From DATBAX01 sp963762965 (GTDB lineage: Bacteria > Acidobacteriota > Terriglobia > Terriglobales > Acidobacteriaceae): a stretch of 64,000 nucleotides of DNA. Below are positions 32,069 to 40,262 of the stretch, piece by piece (the stretch's first letter is position 1; every line of letters starts with the position of its first letter). The notes beneath the pieces are model-generated. The model saw only the letters and a program-made list of their open reading frames with translations, was not told where the DNA came from and did no database searches. The DNA lies in assembly GCA_963762965.1 (NCBI GenBank), contig CAVXME010000001.1, positions 2,852,001 through 2,916,000 on the forward strand, written 5' to 3'. The translations under genes were made by a program, and so were the position numbers.

Positions 32069-33468
32069 AGATGTGGTCGGGCCGCTTCCGGCAGCCGCTC
32101 GATCCGGCTTTCGAACGCTGGCAGCGCTCCTTCGAGTTCGACAAGCGGTTGTTGAGCCACGAGCTGGCAGCCAGCGGCGCGCACGCGCACGCCTTGAAGG
32201 ATGTGGCGATTCTCTCGTCGGCTGAACTAATCACTATCCTGCAAGGTCTCCAGCAAATCGCGCAGAAGGCTTTGGAGTCACCTGCATTTCTCCAGGACGA
32301 CGAAGCCGAGGATGTCCATCATTTTGTCGAGAAGCAATTGGTCGTCTTGATCGGCGATATCGGGTACAAGCTGCACAGCGGCCGCAGCCGCAATGAGCAA
32401 ATCGCCACCGATCTTCGTTTGTATGTTCGGACTGCGATTGATCAGCTGCAATCGGATCTGGCCAGCTTGGTCAATGTTCTCCTCGCCCGCGCGGAACAGG
32501 CCGGAGACGTAGCCATGCCCGCCTACACCCATCTGCAACGCGCGGAACCCGTTCTCGTGGCCCACTGGCTGCTAGCGTATGTCGAAATGTTTCTACGCGA
32601 TGCTGACCGGCTCGCTGATTGCCAAAAGCGATTGAATCGCTGCCCCTTGGGATCGGGCGCCATTGCCGGAGCCACTCTGCCGCTGGATCGTCGCGCCATG
32701 GCCGCGAGCCTCGGTTTCAGCGGGCCCACAGCCAACAGCATCGACGCCACCAGCGACCGCGACTTCGTTCTCGAATTCGTGAATGTACTTTCGTTGCTGG
32801 CATTGCATCTAAGCCGCTGGGCCGAGGAGATGATTCTGTTTTCCACGCAGGAGTACAGCTTCGTGCATTTGCCCGAAGCCTACTCAACAGGAAGCAGCGC
32901 CATGCCGCAAAAAATGAATGCGGACTTGCTGGAACTGACCCGCGCCAAGTCTGCCCGCATCATCGGCCATGCCACGGCTCTGCAAATCACTCTGAAAGGC
33001 CTGCCGCTGGCCTACAACAAAGACTTGCAGGAAACTCAGGAGCCACTATTCCAGGCAACCGAGATCGTGCTCTCCTTGCTACCGCTGATCACGGCCTGGA
33101 TGAAAGCCGTGGAATTCAATCACGATCGCATGCAGGAAGCCGCACAAACCGGATTCATGAACGCCTGGGCCGCCGCCACTTATCTTGTCCAACGCGGAGT
33201 CCCGTTCCGCCTTGCCCATGAGCAGATCGGTAAGGCTGTACAGATTTGTCTGGAAAAAAACTGCGAGCTCTCGGATCTGCCTATCGACGACTTGCGCTCG
33301 CTGAATCCCGCATTTGCTCCGGACTTCTACCCCTGCCTGACTTTGCAGTCGGTGCTCGGCATTCATGATGTTCCCGGCGGGACAGCACCGTCACGGGTGC
33401 GGCAGGCAATCTCAGACGCGAAGCAGAGAGTTGATTCCATTCGCGGAGGAATCCATGCACACGCGTGA
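32065..33468 (+). CDS. argH: Argininosuccinate lyase
   Basis: A 467-residue member of the fumarase/aspartase superfamily, releasing fumarate and arginine. The N-terminus KMWSGRFRQPLD is typical, as are HSGRSRNEQIATDLRLY (about 107-123), TPAYTHLQRAEP-like PAYTHLQRAEPV, and the signature loop GSSAMPQKMNADL (about 278-290) with its catalytic serine. The family's usual proline after N is replaced by alanine (KMNAD instead of KxNPD). The stop overlaps the GNAT gene by 14 nt. Confidence 0.94.
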   Translation: MKMWSGRFRQPLDPAFERWQRSFEFDKRLLSHELAASGAHAHALKDVAILSSAELITILQGLQQIAQKALESPAFLQDDEAEDVHHFVEKQLVVLIGDIGYKLHSGRSRNEQIATDLRLYVRTAIDQLQSDLASLVNVLLARAEQAGDVAMPAYTHLQRAEPVLVAHWLLAYVEMFLRDADRLADCQKRLNRCPLGSGAIAGATLPLDRRAMAASLGFSGPTANSIDATSDRDFVLEFVNVLSLLALHLSRWAEEMILFSTQEYSFVHLPEAYSTGSSAMPQKMNADLLELTRAKSARIIGHATALQITLKGLPLAYNKDLQETQEPLFQATEIVLSLLPLITAWMKAVEFNHDRMQEAAQTGFMNAWAAATYLVQRGVPFRLAHEQIGKAVQICLEKNCELSDLPIDDLRSLNPAFAPDFYPCLTLQSVLGIHDVPGGTAPSRVRQAISDAKQRVDSIRGGIHAHA

Positions 33469-33964
33469 AGCCATCCTGCCGGACGCCGAGAGAATCCACG
33501 AACTGATCTCCGCCTATTCCGGAGACGGTACTTTACTCCCGCGCACTTTCGCCGAGATTTGCGAGAATGTACGCGATTTTGTCGTCCTCGAAAAGCGCGG
33601 CCGCATCGTCGGCTGCGGTGCTCTTCACCTTTACGGCCAGCATCTCGCCGAAATTCGATCGATTACAGTGAACCCCGAGCAGCAAGGCGCCGGCGGCGGC
33701 AAGCTTCTCGTGCGCGCCCTAATGGACGAAGCCGATAAGCACGGCGTCAGTTGTATTTGCCTATTCACTCGCAAGCCGGAGTTCTTCGCACAGATGGGAT
33801 TTGCCATGGCGCAGCGTGAAGACCTGCCCGACAAAATTCACAAAGACTGTTGTGTTTGCCCGCGTTATCACCAATGCGACGAATTCGCCATGGTACGCGG
33901 CGAACTTCCGAAAATCTCCATTCTGCCCGAACCCACGAACTGGTTGGTGAAGCTCCAGGTATGA
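33455..33964 (+). CDS. GNAT N-acetyltransferase, likely N-acetylglutamate synthase (short ArgA type)
   Basis: A 169-residue single-domain GNAT. The acetyl-CoA loop is in NPEQQGAGGGKLLVRAL (about 70-86), preceded by IRSITV. The pattern FFAQMGFAM and the C-terminal NWLVKLQV resemble the short N-acetylglutamate synthases encoded in arginine clusters, which lack the amino-acid-kinase domain of ArgA. It would provide N-acetylglutamate for the first step. The ATG at 33455 has gaggaat upstream. It overlaps argH by 14 nt and argJ by 4 nt. Confidence 0.8.
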   Translation: MHTREAILPDAERIHELISAYSGDGTLLPRTFAEICENVRDFVVLEKRGRIVGCGALHLYGQHLAEIRSITVNPEQQGAGGGKLLVRALMDEADKHGVSCICLFTRKPEFFAQMGFAMAQREDLPDKIHKDCCVCPRYHQCDEFAMVRGELPKISILPEPTNWLVKLQV

Positions 33965-35175
33965 CCATACCTGGGCTTTCAGAAAAATTGCTCCTGCCCA
34001 AAGGCTTCAGTTTTTCCGCTATTGCTGCGGGGCTGAAAGCCAGCGGCCGTCTCGATCTCTCCTTCGTGGAAGCTTGCGCGGGTACAACTGCGGCTGCCAT
34101 GTTCACTAAGAATCGTGTCGTTGCCGCGCCTGTAGAAGTTGGCCGGGCATCTCTAACAAAATCAAAAGGCAAGATACGCGCCGTCATCATTAACTCCGGC
34201 AATGCCAACTGTGCAACTGGGAAGGCAGGACTTCAATCCTGCCAACATGTTTGCCGCGAAACCGCCGCCTTGCTGGGAGTACGCCCGGAAGAAGTTTTCC
34301 CTTCGTCGACGGGGATCATCGGGGTCCCGCTACCGACAGATAAGATCACCACCAATCTGCCCGCGCTAATCGAGGCCCGCGAAGCCTCCGAACACGGATT
34401 CAATCAGCTCACCCAGGCCATCATGACCACCGACACGCGGCCCAAGCAGGCGTCGGCCAGTTTTCGATCGGGACGATCGGAAGTCACAGTAACAGGAGTT
34501 GCCAAGGGCTCCGGCATGATTCATCCCCAGCTCGCAACCATGCTGGTGTACGTATTCACCGACATCACCGCCAGCCCGGCCGAATTGCGGCAACTCTTAC
34601 GCGAAGCCTGCGACCAGAGTTTCAATTGCATGTCGGTAGATGGCGATACCTCCACAAATGATACTGTCTTGCTTCTCGCTTCTGGGCAGAGCGGCGTTTG
34701 CCTCAAAGATCCCTCGGTGAAAACCAAGTTCGCCAAAGCTCTGCATGGAGTCTGCCAATCCCTGGCCGATCAAATCATTGCAGACGGCGAGGGCGTGCAA
34801 CACGTGATTCATCTTTCCATCGAACAGGCGAAAAATCGCGAGGAAGCCCTTCGGGTGGCGCGCGCTATTGCTCACTCTTTACTGGTAAAGACAGCCTGGG
34901 CGGGAGCGGACCCAAACTGGGGGCGCATTCTGGCGGCGGTAGGGAACTGTGGTGTGCCGGTCAATCCAGCACACGTGAATATATTTATCGGGAAACAGCA
35001 GGTTTGTCGCGATGGCGCGGCTTGCGCGTTTGACGGAGCCCAAGCCCACTCAGATCTCTCGCAGCATGACTGCACCGTCCGCGTGCAACTTCATCGAGGT
35101 CAGGGTAAAGTCCTTTTTCAGACCACCGACCTCACCGCCGAATACGTTCGCATCAACGCCGACTATTCCACTTAA
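33961..35175 (+). CDS. argJ: Glutamate N-acetyltransferase / ornithine acetyltransferase
   Basis: 404 residues. ArgJ recycles the acetyl group from N-acetylornithine to glutamate. The precursor self-cleaves before a conserved Thr, here in GSGMIHPQLATMLVYVF (about 182-198), where the T of ATML is the nucleophile. The usual NMATML reads QLATML here. IINSGNANCATGKAG (about 79-93) is typical. The start is the ATG at 33961, coupled to the GNAT gene. ArgJ together with a separate GNAT suggests the cyclic route, with the GNAT for priming. Confidence 0.94.
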   Translation: MTIPGLSEKLLLPKGFSFSAIAAGLKASGRLDLSFVEACAGTTAAAMFTKNRVVAAPVEVGRASLTKSKGKIRAVIINSGNANCATGKAGLQSCQHVCRETAALLGVRPEEVFPSSTGIIGVPLPTDKITTNLPALIEAREASEHGFNQLTQAIMTTDTRPKQASASFRSGRSEVTVTGVAKGSGMIHPQLATMLVYVFTDITASPAELRQLLREACDQSFNCMSVDGDTSTNDTVLLLASGQSGVCLKDPSVKTKFAKALHGVCQSLADQIIADGEGVQHVIHLSIEQAKNREEALRVARAIAHSLLVKTAWAGADPNWGRILAAVGNCGVPVNPAHVNIFIGKQQVCRDGAACAFDGAQAHSDLSQHDCTVRVQLHRGQGKVLFQTTDLTAEYVRINADYST

Positions 35176-35196
35176 AGAGATTCCCCGGCTACTGAT

Positions 35197-35865
35197 CTAA
35201 ACTTCGCCGATGAAGGCATTCAGCGCATGCTGCGTCTGGAGATCAAGCGCCTCGCCCAACTGCCCCAGATCGTGAATAAGAAAATGGCTGTCCAGTTGTC
35301 CGGCATTCTCTTCCGCGAGAGCAAAAACGCAACGCCGGATCAGGTTGTACTCTTCCAGCAGATTGCTGGGTCTGTATCCCTGGGCAAGCCTGGCTCGACC
35401 ATGTTCCTGGGCGGATTTCATTGGCACGGTGGCCATTTCTTTAAGGCTTAATTTCATTGCCTTCAAGGCTTCATCAATGAGGGGTAACACCGGCGACGTT
35501 CGCCTTTGCGTTGTCAGTTTGATGCGTTTAAGGTTTGGGTCGGCTTTACTGTGTTGCAGCCAGTTGTCACGTAGTGCCCGCCGGTTGCGGCTTACAAAGG
35601 AGCGCAGTCGCTTCCCGGTGTCTGCAGGACGGGCAGGCTTGGGCGAGAAGCCCAGGCTGCTGGCGTTCAGCTTCTTGTTGATCTGCTCGATTTCGTGGCG
35701 GATGGCATGTTCCACAGCTTTCGAATGCCGCTCTCCGCGTGCCACCCGGCTCACATAGGAAGGATCAATCCGCAAACGCCGCGCAATTCTTATGTATAAC
35801 CCGCGGTAGAGCGTCTGGGGTGGGATGGCCGGTCCCTGAATTGTGCTAGCATTGTCATCTTGCAT
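35197..35865 (-). CDS. Putative regulator with HTH-like N-terminus and RsbRD-N-like C-terminus
   Basis: A 222-residue protein. Residues about 18-60 (LYIRIARRLRIDPSYVSRVA, then RGERHS) read as a small helix-turn-helix. The C-terminal part (about 100-222; GRARLAQGYRPSNLLEEYNL) resembles the helical RsbRD N-terminal domain found in stressosome and sensor kinase proteins. I chose the ATG at 35865, because AAAGGAAGTC precedes it; an upstream ATG at 35880 is possible. It is divergent from the HTH-S24 gene across an 85-nt region that contains an inverted repeat. Confidence 0.6.
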   Translation of the reverse strand: MQDDNASTIQGPAIPPQTLYRGLYIRIARRLRIDPSYVSRVARGERHSKAVEHAIRHEIEQINKKLNASSLGFSPKPARPADTGKRLRSFVSRNRRALRDNWLQHSKADPNLKRIKLTTQRRTSPVLPLIDEALKAMKLSLKEMATVPMKSAQEHGRARLAQGYRPSNLLEEYNLIRRCVFALAEENAGQLDSHFLIHDLGQLGEALDLQTQHALNAFIGEV

Positions 35866-35901
35866 GACTTCCTTTCGCATAGTGTGTCAAGGATCGTGCC
35901 A

Positions 35902-35942
35902 GCTAACTCAAACGTTAATCATTTAAGTTAGCCAAGTGTAGC
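35902..35942. promoter_or_regulatory. Inverted repeat between divergent regulator genes
   Basis: Arms gctaact (35902-35908) and agttagc (35936-35942) are perfect and lie 27 bp apart in the AT-rich divergent promoter region. They are a likely operator for one of the two flanking regulators. Confidence 0.45.
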
Positions 35943-35950
35943 AGTGCACA

Positions 35951-36712
35951 ATGGGCAAAACAAGCAATGCCGGGCGGTTGGAATGGGCAGAGCGGATCAA
36001 CGCTCTCCGCCGCCGGTTGGGTCTGAGCCAGTCGGAACTGGGAAAGCGCCTGGATGCCTCTGCTATGGCGGTTTCGCGCTGGGAGCGTGGCATACAGGAG
36101 CCGCCTGCCAATATCAGTATTCAGCTCGGAAACCTGACTGGTGACCCGGAATGCTGGTATTTCTGGGGCCGCGCGGGTTTGCATACTGATGATCTGATGC
36201 GCGTCCTGCCCTCGATCCGTACCCGTCTCCGCCGGGACCGCCAGCCCGATCTGCGTGTGGTGCAGGCCGGCGCTCATCGTCTGCCGAAAAAGAAGAGCGA
36301 ACTGGTGGCCATCCCCGTGCTTCCCGTGGTGGCCGCCGCGCACGGTGGCAAGGGCGATCCCGCTATTTCGCTCCAGCAGGCACGTCCCGAGTCGCTGCTT
36401 GCAGCTCCCAATCAATGGTGCCCGAATCCCGCCTACACCAGCTGCCTGCGAGTGCGCGGCCGCTCCATGATGCCGCTGATTCACGACGGCTACATCATTG
36501 TCGTGGACACATCCCAAACCAACCGCCGCAAGCTGTATGGACACATTGTTGTCGCCGCTCATAAAGAGCAAGGGCTGGTCGTCTCCCGCTTACAGCGTTT
36601 TGATGACACCGAGGTACTGGTGCCGGAAAATCGCGAGTATGACTCCACCGCACTTTCCACCAACTGGCGAATTGTTGCCAAGATTCTCTGGTGGATCGGG
36701 CGAGCCGCCTAA
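35951..36712 (+). CDS. XRE-type HTH repressor with S24 (LexA/CI-like) peptidase domain
   Basis: 253 residues. The HTH (about 14-50; LGLSQSELGKRLDASAMAVS) is followed by a linker with a possible cleavage segment (AAAHGGKG, about 128-135) and an S24 fold. The catalytic Ser172 is in GRSMMP and Lys205 in AAHKEQG. Such proteins are self-cleaving repressors of stress genes or prophages. No phage genes surround it, so it more likely controls a local stress response. Whether it self-cleaves is unproven. It begins 86 nt from the divergent RsbRD-like gene. Confidence 0.82.
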   Translation: MGKTSNAGRLEWAERINALRRRLGLSQSELGKRLDASAMAVSRWERGIQEPPANISIQLGNLTGDPECWYFWGRAGLHTDDLMRVLPSIRTRLRRDRQPDLRVVQAGAHRLPKKKSELVAIPVLPVVAAAHGGKGDPAISLQQARPESLLAAPNQWCPNPAYTSCLRVRGRSMMPLIHDGYIIVVDTSQTNRRKLYGHIVVAAHKEQGLVVSRLQRFDDTEVLVPENREYDSTALSTNWRIVAKILWWIGRAA

Positions 36713-36729
36713 GGCTGCGATCCACTTAC

Positions 36730-36741
36730 ATCCACCCAAAT
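36730..36741. repeat. 12-bp repeat bracketing the DUF2252 gene (left copy)
   Basis: atccacccaaat is the exact reverse complement of atttgggtggat at 37979-37990, so inverted copies flank the DUF2252 gene. Confidence 0.5.
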
Positions 36742-36742
36742 T

Positions 36743-36819
36743 GCGCCACGGATCTGCACGGATCACGCGGATCTGTTTTGTCTTGTTAGATCAGCGCAAT
36801 CTGTGACAATCCGTGGCGC
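36743..36819. repeat. Long imperfect inverted repeat element
   Basis: Two 32-nt arms (36743-36774 and 36788-36819) match at about 26 positions, with perfect outer ends gcgccacggat / atccgtggcgc. It lies between the S24 regulator and DUF2252 and could fold into a large hairpin in RNA or DNA. Confidence 0.6.
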
Positions 36820-36876
36820 GTTTGTTCCCTGGGTTGACATCCAGCCGAGCCCCTTCTATCGTTGGCCGGGTTACTC

Positions 36877-37962
36877 ATGAATATTGTCAAAGCCACGCGT
36901 CATTTCGAACAATGGCTGGGCTCTCACACCACGCTGGTGAAGGCCGACCTTCGCCTGAAACACCAGCGCATGGCGGAAGCGGCTTTTCCATTTCTGCGGG
37001 CTACTTTCTATCGCTGGGTGCAAATCTGGCCAGAGGTGTGTCCGGAAATCGCCAAGGCGCCGCATCTGCTGGCCGTCGGCGATCTCCACATCGAGAATTT
37101 TGGCACCTGGCGGGACGTGGAAGGCCGCCTGGTCTGGGGCGTCAATGATTTCGACGAAGCTGCCACGTTCCCCTACAACCTTGACCTAGTAAGGCTCGCC
37201 GCAAGTACCGCCCTCGCGGTGGAAGCTGGCCATTTGGCGCTAAACGTAAAAAGCGCCTGCGCTGCAATTCTCGACGGCTACCGGAAATCCCTCGACGAGC
37301 ATGGGCGTCCCTTCGTACTGGAGGAAGAAAACAAGTGGCTGCGAATCATGGCGACCGGGGAGCTACGGGATCCGGTGCATTTTTGGGCCAAGATGGACAG
37401 CCTGCCGAGAGTGACCGGCGAGATTCCCGCCAGCGCCCAGGAGGCGCTTGAGCACCTCATGCCCGAGCGGCATCTCACTTACCGGCTGGTGCGGCGGGTC
37501 GCCGGCCTGGGAAGCCTCGGCCACGTGCGCCTGGTGGCGATCGGGGAATGTCACGGCGGACGCATCGCCAGGGAAGCCAAAGCTCTGGTGCCTTCTTCCA
37601 TCTTCTGGGCCCGGGGAACGGAAGGCCCCGGCGAAATCATGTATCAAGCCATCATCAGCCGCGCCGTGCGCAGTCTCGATCCCTTTGTGCAGTTGCGTGG
37701 CCGCTGGATCGTCCGCCGCTTGTCGCCCCATTGCTCTCGCATCGAGCTCAGTGTTCTGCCCAGCAATCGGGATGAAATGAAAATGCTCTTTTCCATGGGA
37801 TGGGAAACCGCCAACATACACCTCGGCAGCCAGCATGCCATCAAGGATGTGCGCCGTCACCTCAACACCCTGAAGCCGAACTGGCTCTACTCCGCCGCCA
37901 AGGACATGGTGAAGGCCGTCACTCACGACTGGCGTGTCTGGCGCGAATCCGGCAAGGCCTAG
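36877..37962 (+). CDS. DUF2252 family protein
   Basis: A 361-residue protein of the DUF2252 group, distantly related to aminoglycoside phosphotransferase-like kinases. The motif VGDLHIENFGTWRD (about 68-81) followed by WGVNDFDEAATFPYNLDLVR (about 88-107) supplies the H/N/D residues expected of a phosphotransferase-type site. The substrate is unknown. The ATG at 36877 was chosen over a TTG at 36862. Inverted 12-bp copies of atccacccaaat flank the gene, and repeats fill both intergenic sides. Confidence 0.8.
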   Translation: MNIVKATRHFEQWLGSHTTLVKADLRLKHQRMAEAAFPFLRATFYRWVQIWPEVCPEIAKAPHLLAVGDLHIENFGTWRDVEGRLVWGVNDFDEAATFPYNLDLVRLAASTALAVEAGHLALNVKSACAAILDGYRKSLDEHGRPFVLEEENKWLRIMATGELRDPVHFWAKMDSLPRVTGEIPASAQEALEHLMPERHLTYRLVRRVAGLGSLGHVRLVAIGECHGGRIAREAKALVPSSIFWARGTEGPGEIMYQAIISRAVRSLDPFVQLRGRWIVRRLSPHCSRIELSVLPSNRDEMKMLFSMGWETANIHLGSQHAIKDVRRHLNTLKPNWLYSAAKDMVKAVTHDWRVWRESGKA

Positions 37963-37975
37963 ATTACAAAAGACT

Positions 37976-38048
37976 CTGATTTGGGTGGATCAGCACTCTC
38001 GGGGAACAGCACTTTGGGTGGAATGGCACTCTGGGTGGAGCAGCACTT
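37976..38048. repeat. Short imperfect tandem repeat (16-17 bp units)
   Basis: Units gcactctcggggaaca (37993-38008), gcactttgggtggaatg (38009-38025) and gcactctgggtggagca (38026-38042), preceded by a partial unit atttgggtggatca. The array runs straight into the two-hairpin repeat at 38040. Confidence 0.65.
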
Positions 38049-38100
38049 ATAGTGCTGCGTTATAGACCTCGTTTCCTCTCCGCGCTTTAGCGCCTGAGGT
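38040..38100. repeat. 61-nt two-hairpin dispersed repeat, copy 2
   Basis: First hairpin gcagcact / agtgctgc (38040-38047, 38051-38058); second gcgct-tt-agcgc, then cctgaggt. Compared with copy 1 at 98-158, stem 1 changes G-C to A-T and stem 2 changes G-C to C-G, so pairing is kept in both. Confidence 0.72.
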
Positions 38101-38122
38101 GGCTTTGCCGCCGTGAGATACC

Positions 38123-38614
38123 TCACATCTCCTCTGCCGAAGCACAAAGAATCTCATCGTCAACTTCAGCTTCGTTCGAAATCTCTCCAGCCTCCCGCCG
38201 CAAGACGCTTAAGAGCTCATCCAGGATGACGTTCAGGGATTGGGGATTCTCGCTCAGCGCCCGTCCCACGCTTTCGCGATGCACTGCCAACTCGCCGATT
38301 CTTATGCCGCTGGGTTCCATGTCGGTGTTTTCCGGCAACCGGCTGCCCCATCGCCGCGCTTTCCACGGCAGCGGCGGCACCGTCCACGCAAAGGGATAGT
38401 TCAAACTGCCGGTCGTCATCCAATGCACCACTAGCTCCCGCACGTGCGGAGCACTGCACACGCCGTGCACACCCCCCCGGGACGCGAACCGCTCGTTCCA
38501 GCGCAGCACTTTCAATTTGTCTTCCCACCGGTTCTCGGTGACCAGAAACCATCGGTCCTCGGCGGTCCGTAGTCCGCCGCAGATCGTACACGCATTCATG
38601 CCAATGCCGCTCAT
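38123..38614 (-). CDS. Hypothetical protein with an N-terminal CxxC motif
   Basis: 163 residues. CTICGG (about 9-14) and a later single cysteine in HGVCSAPHVRELVVHWM (about 50-66) suggest a partial zinc site. The C-terminal half is charged and helical. A start at M6 is also possible. No family was recognised. It lies 13 nt downstream of another zinc-ribbon-like gene and is probably co-transcribed with it. Confidence 0.6.
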   Translation of the reverse strand: MSGIGMNACTICGGLRTAEDRWFLVTENRWEDKLKVLRWNERFASRGGVHGVCSAPHVRELVVHWMTTGSLNYPFAWTVPPLPWKARRWGSRLPENTDMEPSGIRIGELAVHRESVGRALSENPQSLNVILDELLSVLRREAGEISNEAEVDDEILCASAEEM

Positions 38615-38627
38615 GCCGCACCTCGCT

Positions 38628-38966
38628 TTATGCCATCTCCGGTTGACGATTAGCTTGGGGGGAAAGTAATTCGCTCCGTCGCAAAGAGTTCACCGGTTTT
38701 TTCACTGGCGCCGTCGTAAGCTGCGGGGGAAGCAGCGGCACCATAATTAAACCCAGCCCTTTGCTGAAGGTTAGCGTGACCACGGGGAAACAGTCATTGC
38801 AAAGCCAGTAGTGTTCCACGCGATGAAGCGGCCTGTTCTTGCGCGTTCCGTTAGTCGGCTCTGGGCCTTGGCTGTCCTGAGATTCGCTCTCCACCACGAA
38901 GAGCTTGCCCTGGTGCATGCTGCGAAACAGATTCACGCACGGCGGATTGGCGCATTTGTAAAGCAT
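38628..38966 (-). CDS. Hypothetical zinc-ribbon-like protein
   Basis: 112 residues. C-x4-C (CANPPC, about 5-10) and C-x2-C (CNDC, about 56-59, in HYWLCNDCFPVVTL) form a probable zinc ribbon, with a linker of variable length between them. The C-terminus is Pro-rich and basic. Its function is unknown. It is upstream of the 163-residue gene in the same orientation. Confidence 0.62.
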   Translation of the reverse strand: MLYKCANPPCVNLFRSMHQGKLFVVESESQDSQGPEPTNGTRKNRPLHRVEHYWLCNDCFPVVTLTFSKGLGLIMVPLLPPQLTTAPVKKPVNSLRRSELLSPQANRQPEMA

Positions 38967-39090
38967 GGCGGCCTCGGAAGATCCTTGGAGGAAAGACCTA
39001 AGCGATGCACGCAGGTGGCCGAAGCAGTCTGGAACGGAGGTTATGGAATGAACGATTTCCAGCGTACGGAAGCACTCAGGATCGCCGCAG

Positions 39091-39126
39091 TGCCGAGGCT
39101 ACGTCAGGGTTGCCGAAGCCTCGGCA
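39091..39126. repeat. Hairpin element
   Basis: tgccgaggct (39091-39100) pairs with agcctcggca (39117-39126) over 10 bp. The right half itself contains tgccga-agcc-tcggca. It lies downstream of the DUF4337 gene and may act as a 3' stabiliser. No T-tract is seen. Confidence 0.55.
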
Positions 39127-39148
39127 TTCGCAGTGCAATTGGTAGTTC

Positions 39149-39688
39149 TTAGAGCAGAACGCCGGTAACTGCCAACACCACACCCGCAATCCCAAAAAAG
39201 ATTCCCAGAAGCCAAAACAGCTTGCGACCGGAAAGCAGTGTGATCGAAGTGATGACTAAAGCGATTTCCAACGTCGCCTCGCCCAGGTCAAAGCGGTCAG
39301 CCCGTCTGGCTTCGTGTTTCGTCTCGTCCTCGAGTTCGTGGCCTTTGGCTTCAAGTTCTTTGGCTTCATCCCGATAGCGGTCTGCTTCGGCGGTCAATTT
39401 GTCATGCAGCTGGGTCGCCTGGGCTGGATCCTTGGGAGTCATAAGGGACACGATGGCGGCGGAATCCTCGTCGGTATTGCGACGGATGTTTTTCGCCTGG
39501 TAATAGCCCCACTGGTCCGTAACCTTGTTCTGGAGAATGACTTCTTCGGTGTGGGCGCGATGGCCCAGCAGAGTCACCCCGGCCACCAGTACCGCGAGGA
39601 TGGCCATGGTCAGCGAGATGGGTGCCAGACTGGGGTCGTGCTCAGCGGCCTCGGCATGTTCCTTCAATTCCTGAAGTTCGTCGCTCAT
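39149..39688 (-). CDS. DUF4337 family membrane protein
   Basis: 179 residues. One helix at about 22-42, a cytoplasmic or periplasmic coiled-coil-like segment with many charged residues (about 45-130), and two C-terminal helices (about 132-150, 157-178). This layout matches DUF4337. Its function is unknown. A good ribosome site (aggagaaacg) precedes the ATG, and a sigma70-type promoter lies 46 nt upstream. Confidence 0.8.
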   Translation of the reverse strand: MSDELQELKEHAEAAEHDPSLAPISLTMAILAVLVAGVTLLGHRAHTEEVILQNKVTDQWGYYQAKNIRRNTDEDSAAIVSLMTPKDPAQATQLHDKLTAEADRYRDEAKELEAKGHELEDETKHEARRADRFDLGEATLEIALVITSITLLSGRKLFWLLGIFFGIAGVVLAVTGVLL

Positions 39689-39733
39689 CGTTTCTCCTAT
39701 CGCCTTCTCGGGGATGTGTAAGTTGGACGGTAG

Positions 39734-39762
39734 AATGTAACGGATTGTGAGGTTACGTGCAA
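39734..39762 (-). promoter_or_regulatory. Promoter of the DUF4337 gene
   Basis: On the minus strand: TTGCAC (39762-39757), a 17-bp spacer, TACATT (39739-39734). The start codon is at 39688. Confidence 0.5.
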
Positions 39763-39780
39763 CCGCTTTGCGGCTTAACC

Positions 39781-40194
39781 CTACTCTCCCATCACTTTGA
39801 CAATCACTCGCTTGTCTCGCTGGCCATCAAATTCAGCATAGAAGATCCGCTGCCAGGTTCCCAAGTCGAGTTTTCCCGCAGTGATGGGAACGATGACTTC
39901 GTGATGAAGTAAAAGGGCTTTCAGGTGAGAGTCGCCGTTGTCTTCGCCGGTTTGATGATGCTGGTAATTCTTGTTGAACGGCGCCAGCTTCTCCAGCCAT
40001 TGGTCGATGTCCTCGATCAAGCCAGATTCGTTGTCGTTCACGTAAACTCCCGCGGTAATGTGCATGGCGGAAACTAATACCATGCCTTCTTTTACCCCGC
40101 TCTTGCGAACGATGCCCTCCACTTGCGGAGTGATATGAATGTATTCCCGGTGAGACTTCGTGTGAAACTTTAGGTATTCGGTGAGAACTTTCAT
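39781..40194 (-). CDS. YjbQ/UPF0047 family protein
   Basis: 137 residues. The family signature is complete: SAMHITAGVYVNDNESGL (about 42-59), HHQTGEDNGDSHLKALLLHH (about 78-97) and LGTWQRIFYAEFDGQR (about 109-124). The conserved histidines and acidic residues form a metal-phosphate site. E. coli YjbQ has weak thiamine-phosphate synthase activity; the physiological role is not settled. The start has aggctccc upstream. Confidence 0.9.
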   Translation of the reverse strand: MKVLTEYLKFHTKSHREYIHITPQVEGIVRKSGVKEGMVLVSAMHITAGVYVNDNESGLIEDIDQWLEKLAPFNKNYQHHQTGEDNGDSHLKALLLHHEVIVPITAGKLDLGTWQRIFYAEFDGQRDKRVIVKVMGE

Positions 40195-40262
40195 GGGAGC
40201 CTCCAGAAAACAAGTGAAAGCTAGACCAGTTTCGCAGATAATGCCGTGGAAATCAGCAAGGG

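Noticed and set aside
36809..36844. Prophage associated with the S24 repressor
   Set aside because: No integrase, structural or lysis genes are in the neighbourhood, so the S24 protein is treated as a chromosomal regulator.
37976..38048. CRISPR-like interpretation of the short tandem repeat
   Set aside because: Units of 16-17 bp are contiguous without spacers and degenerate, so it is a minisatellite-like array.
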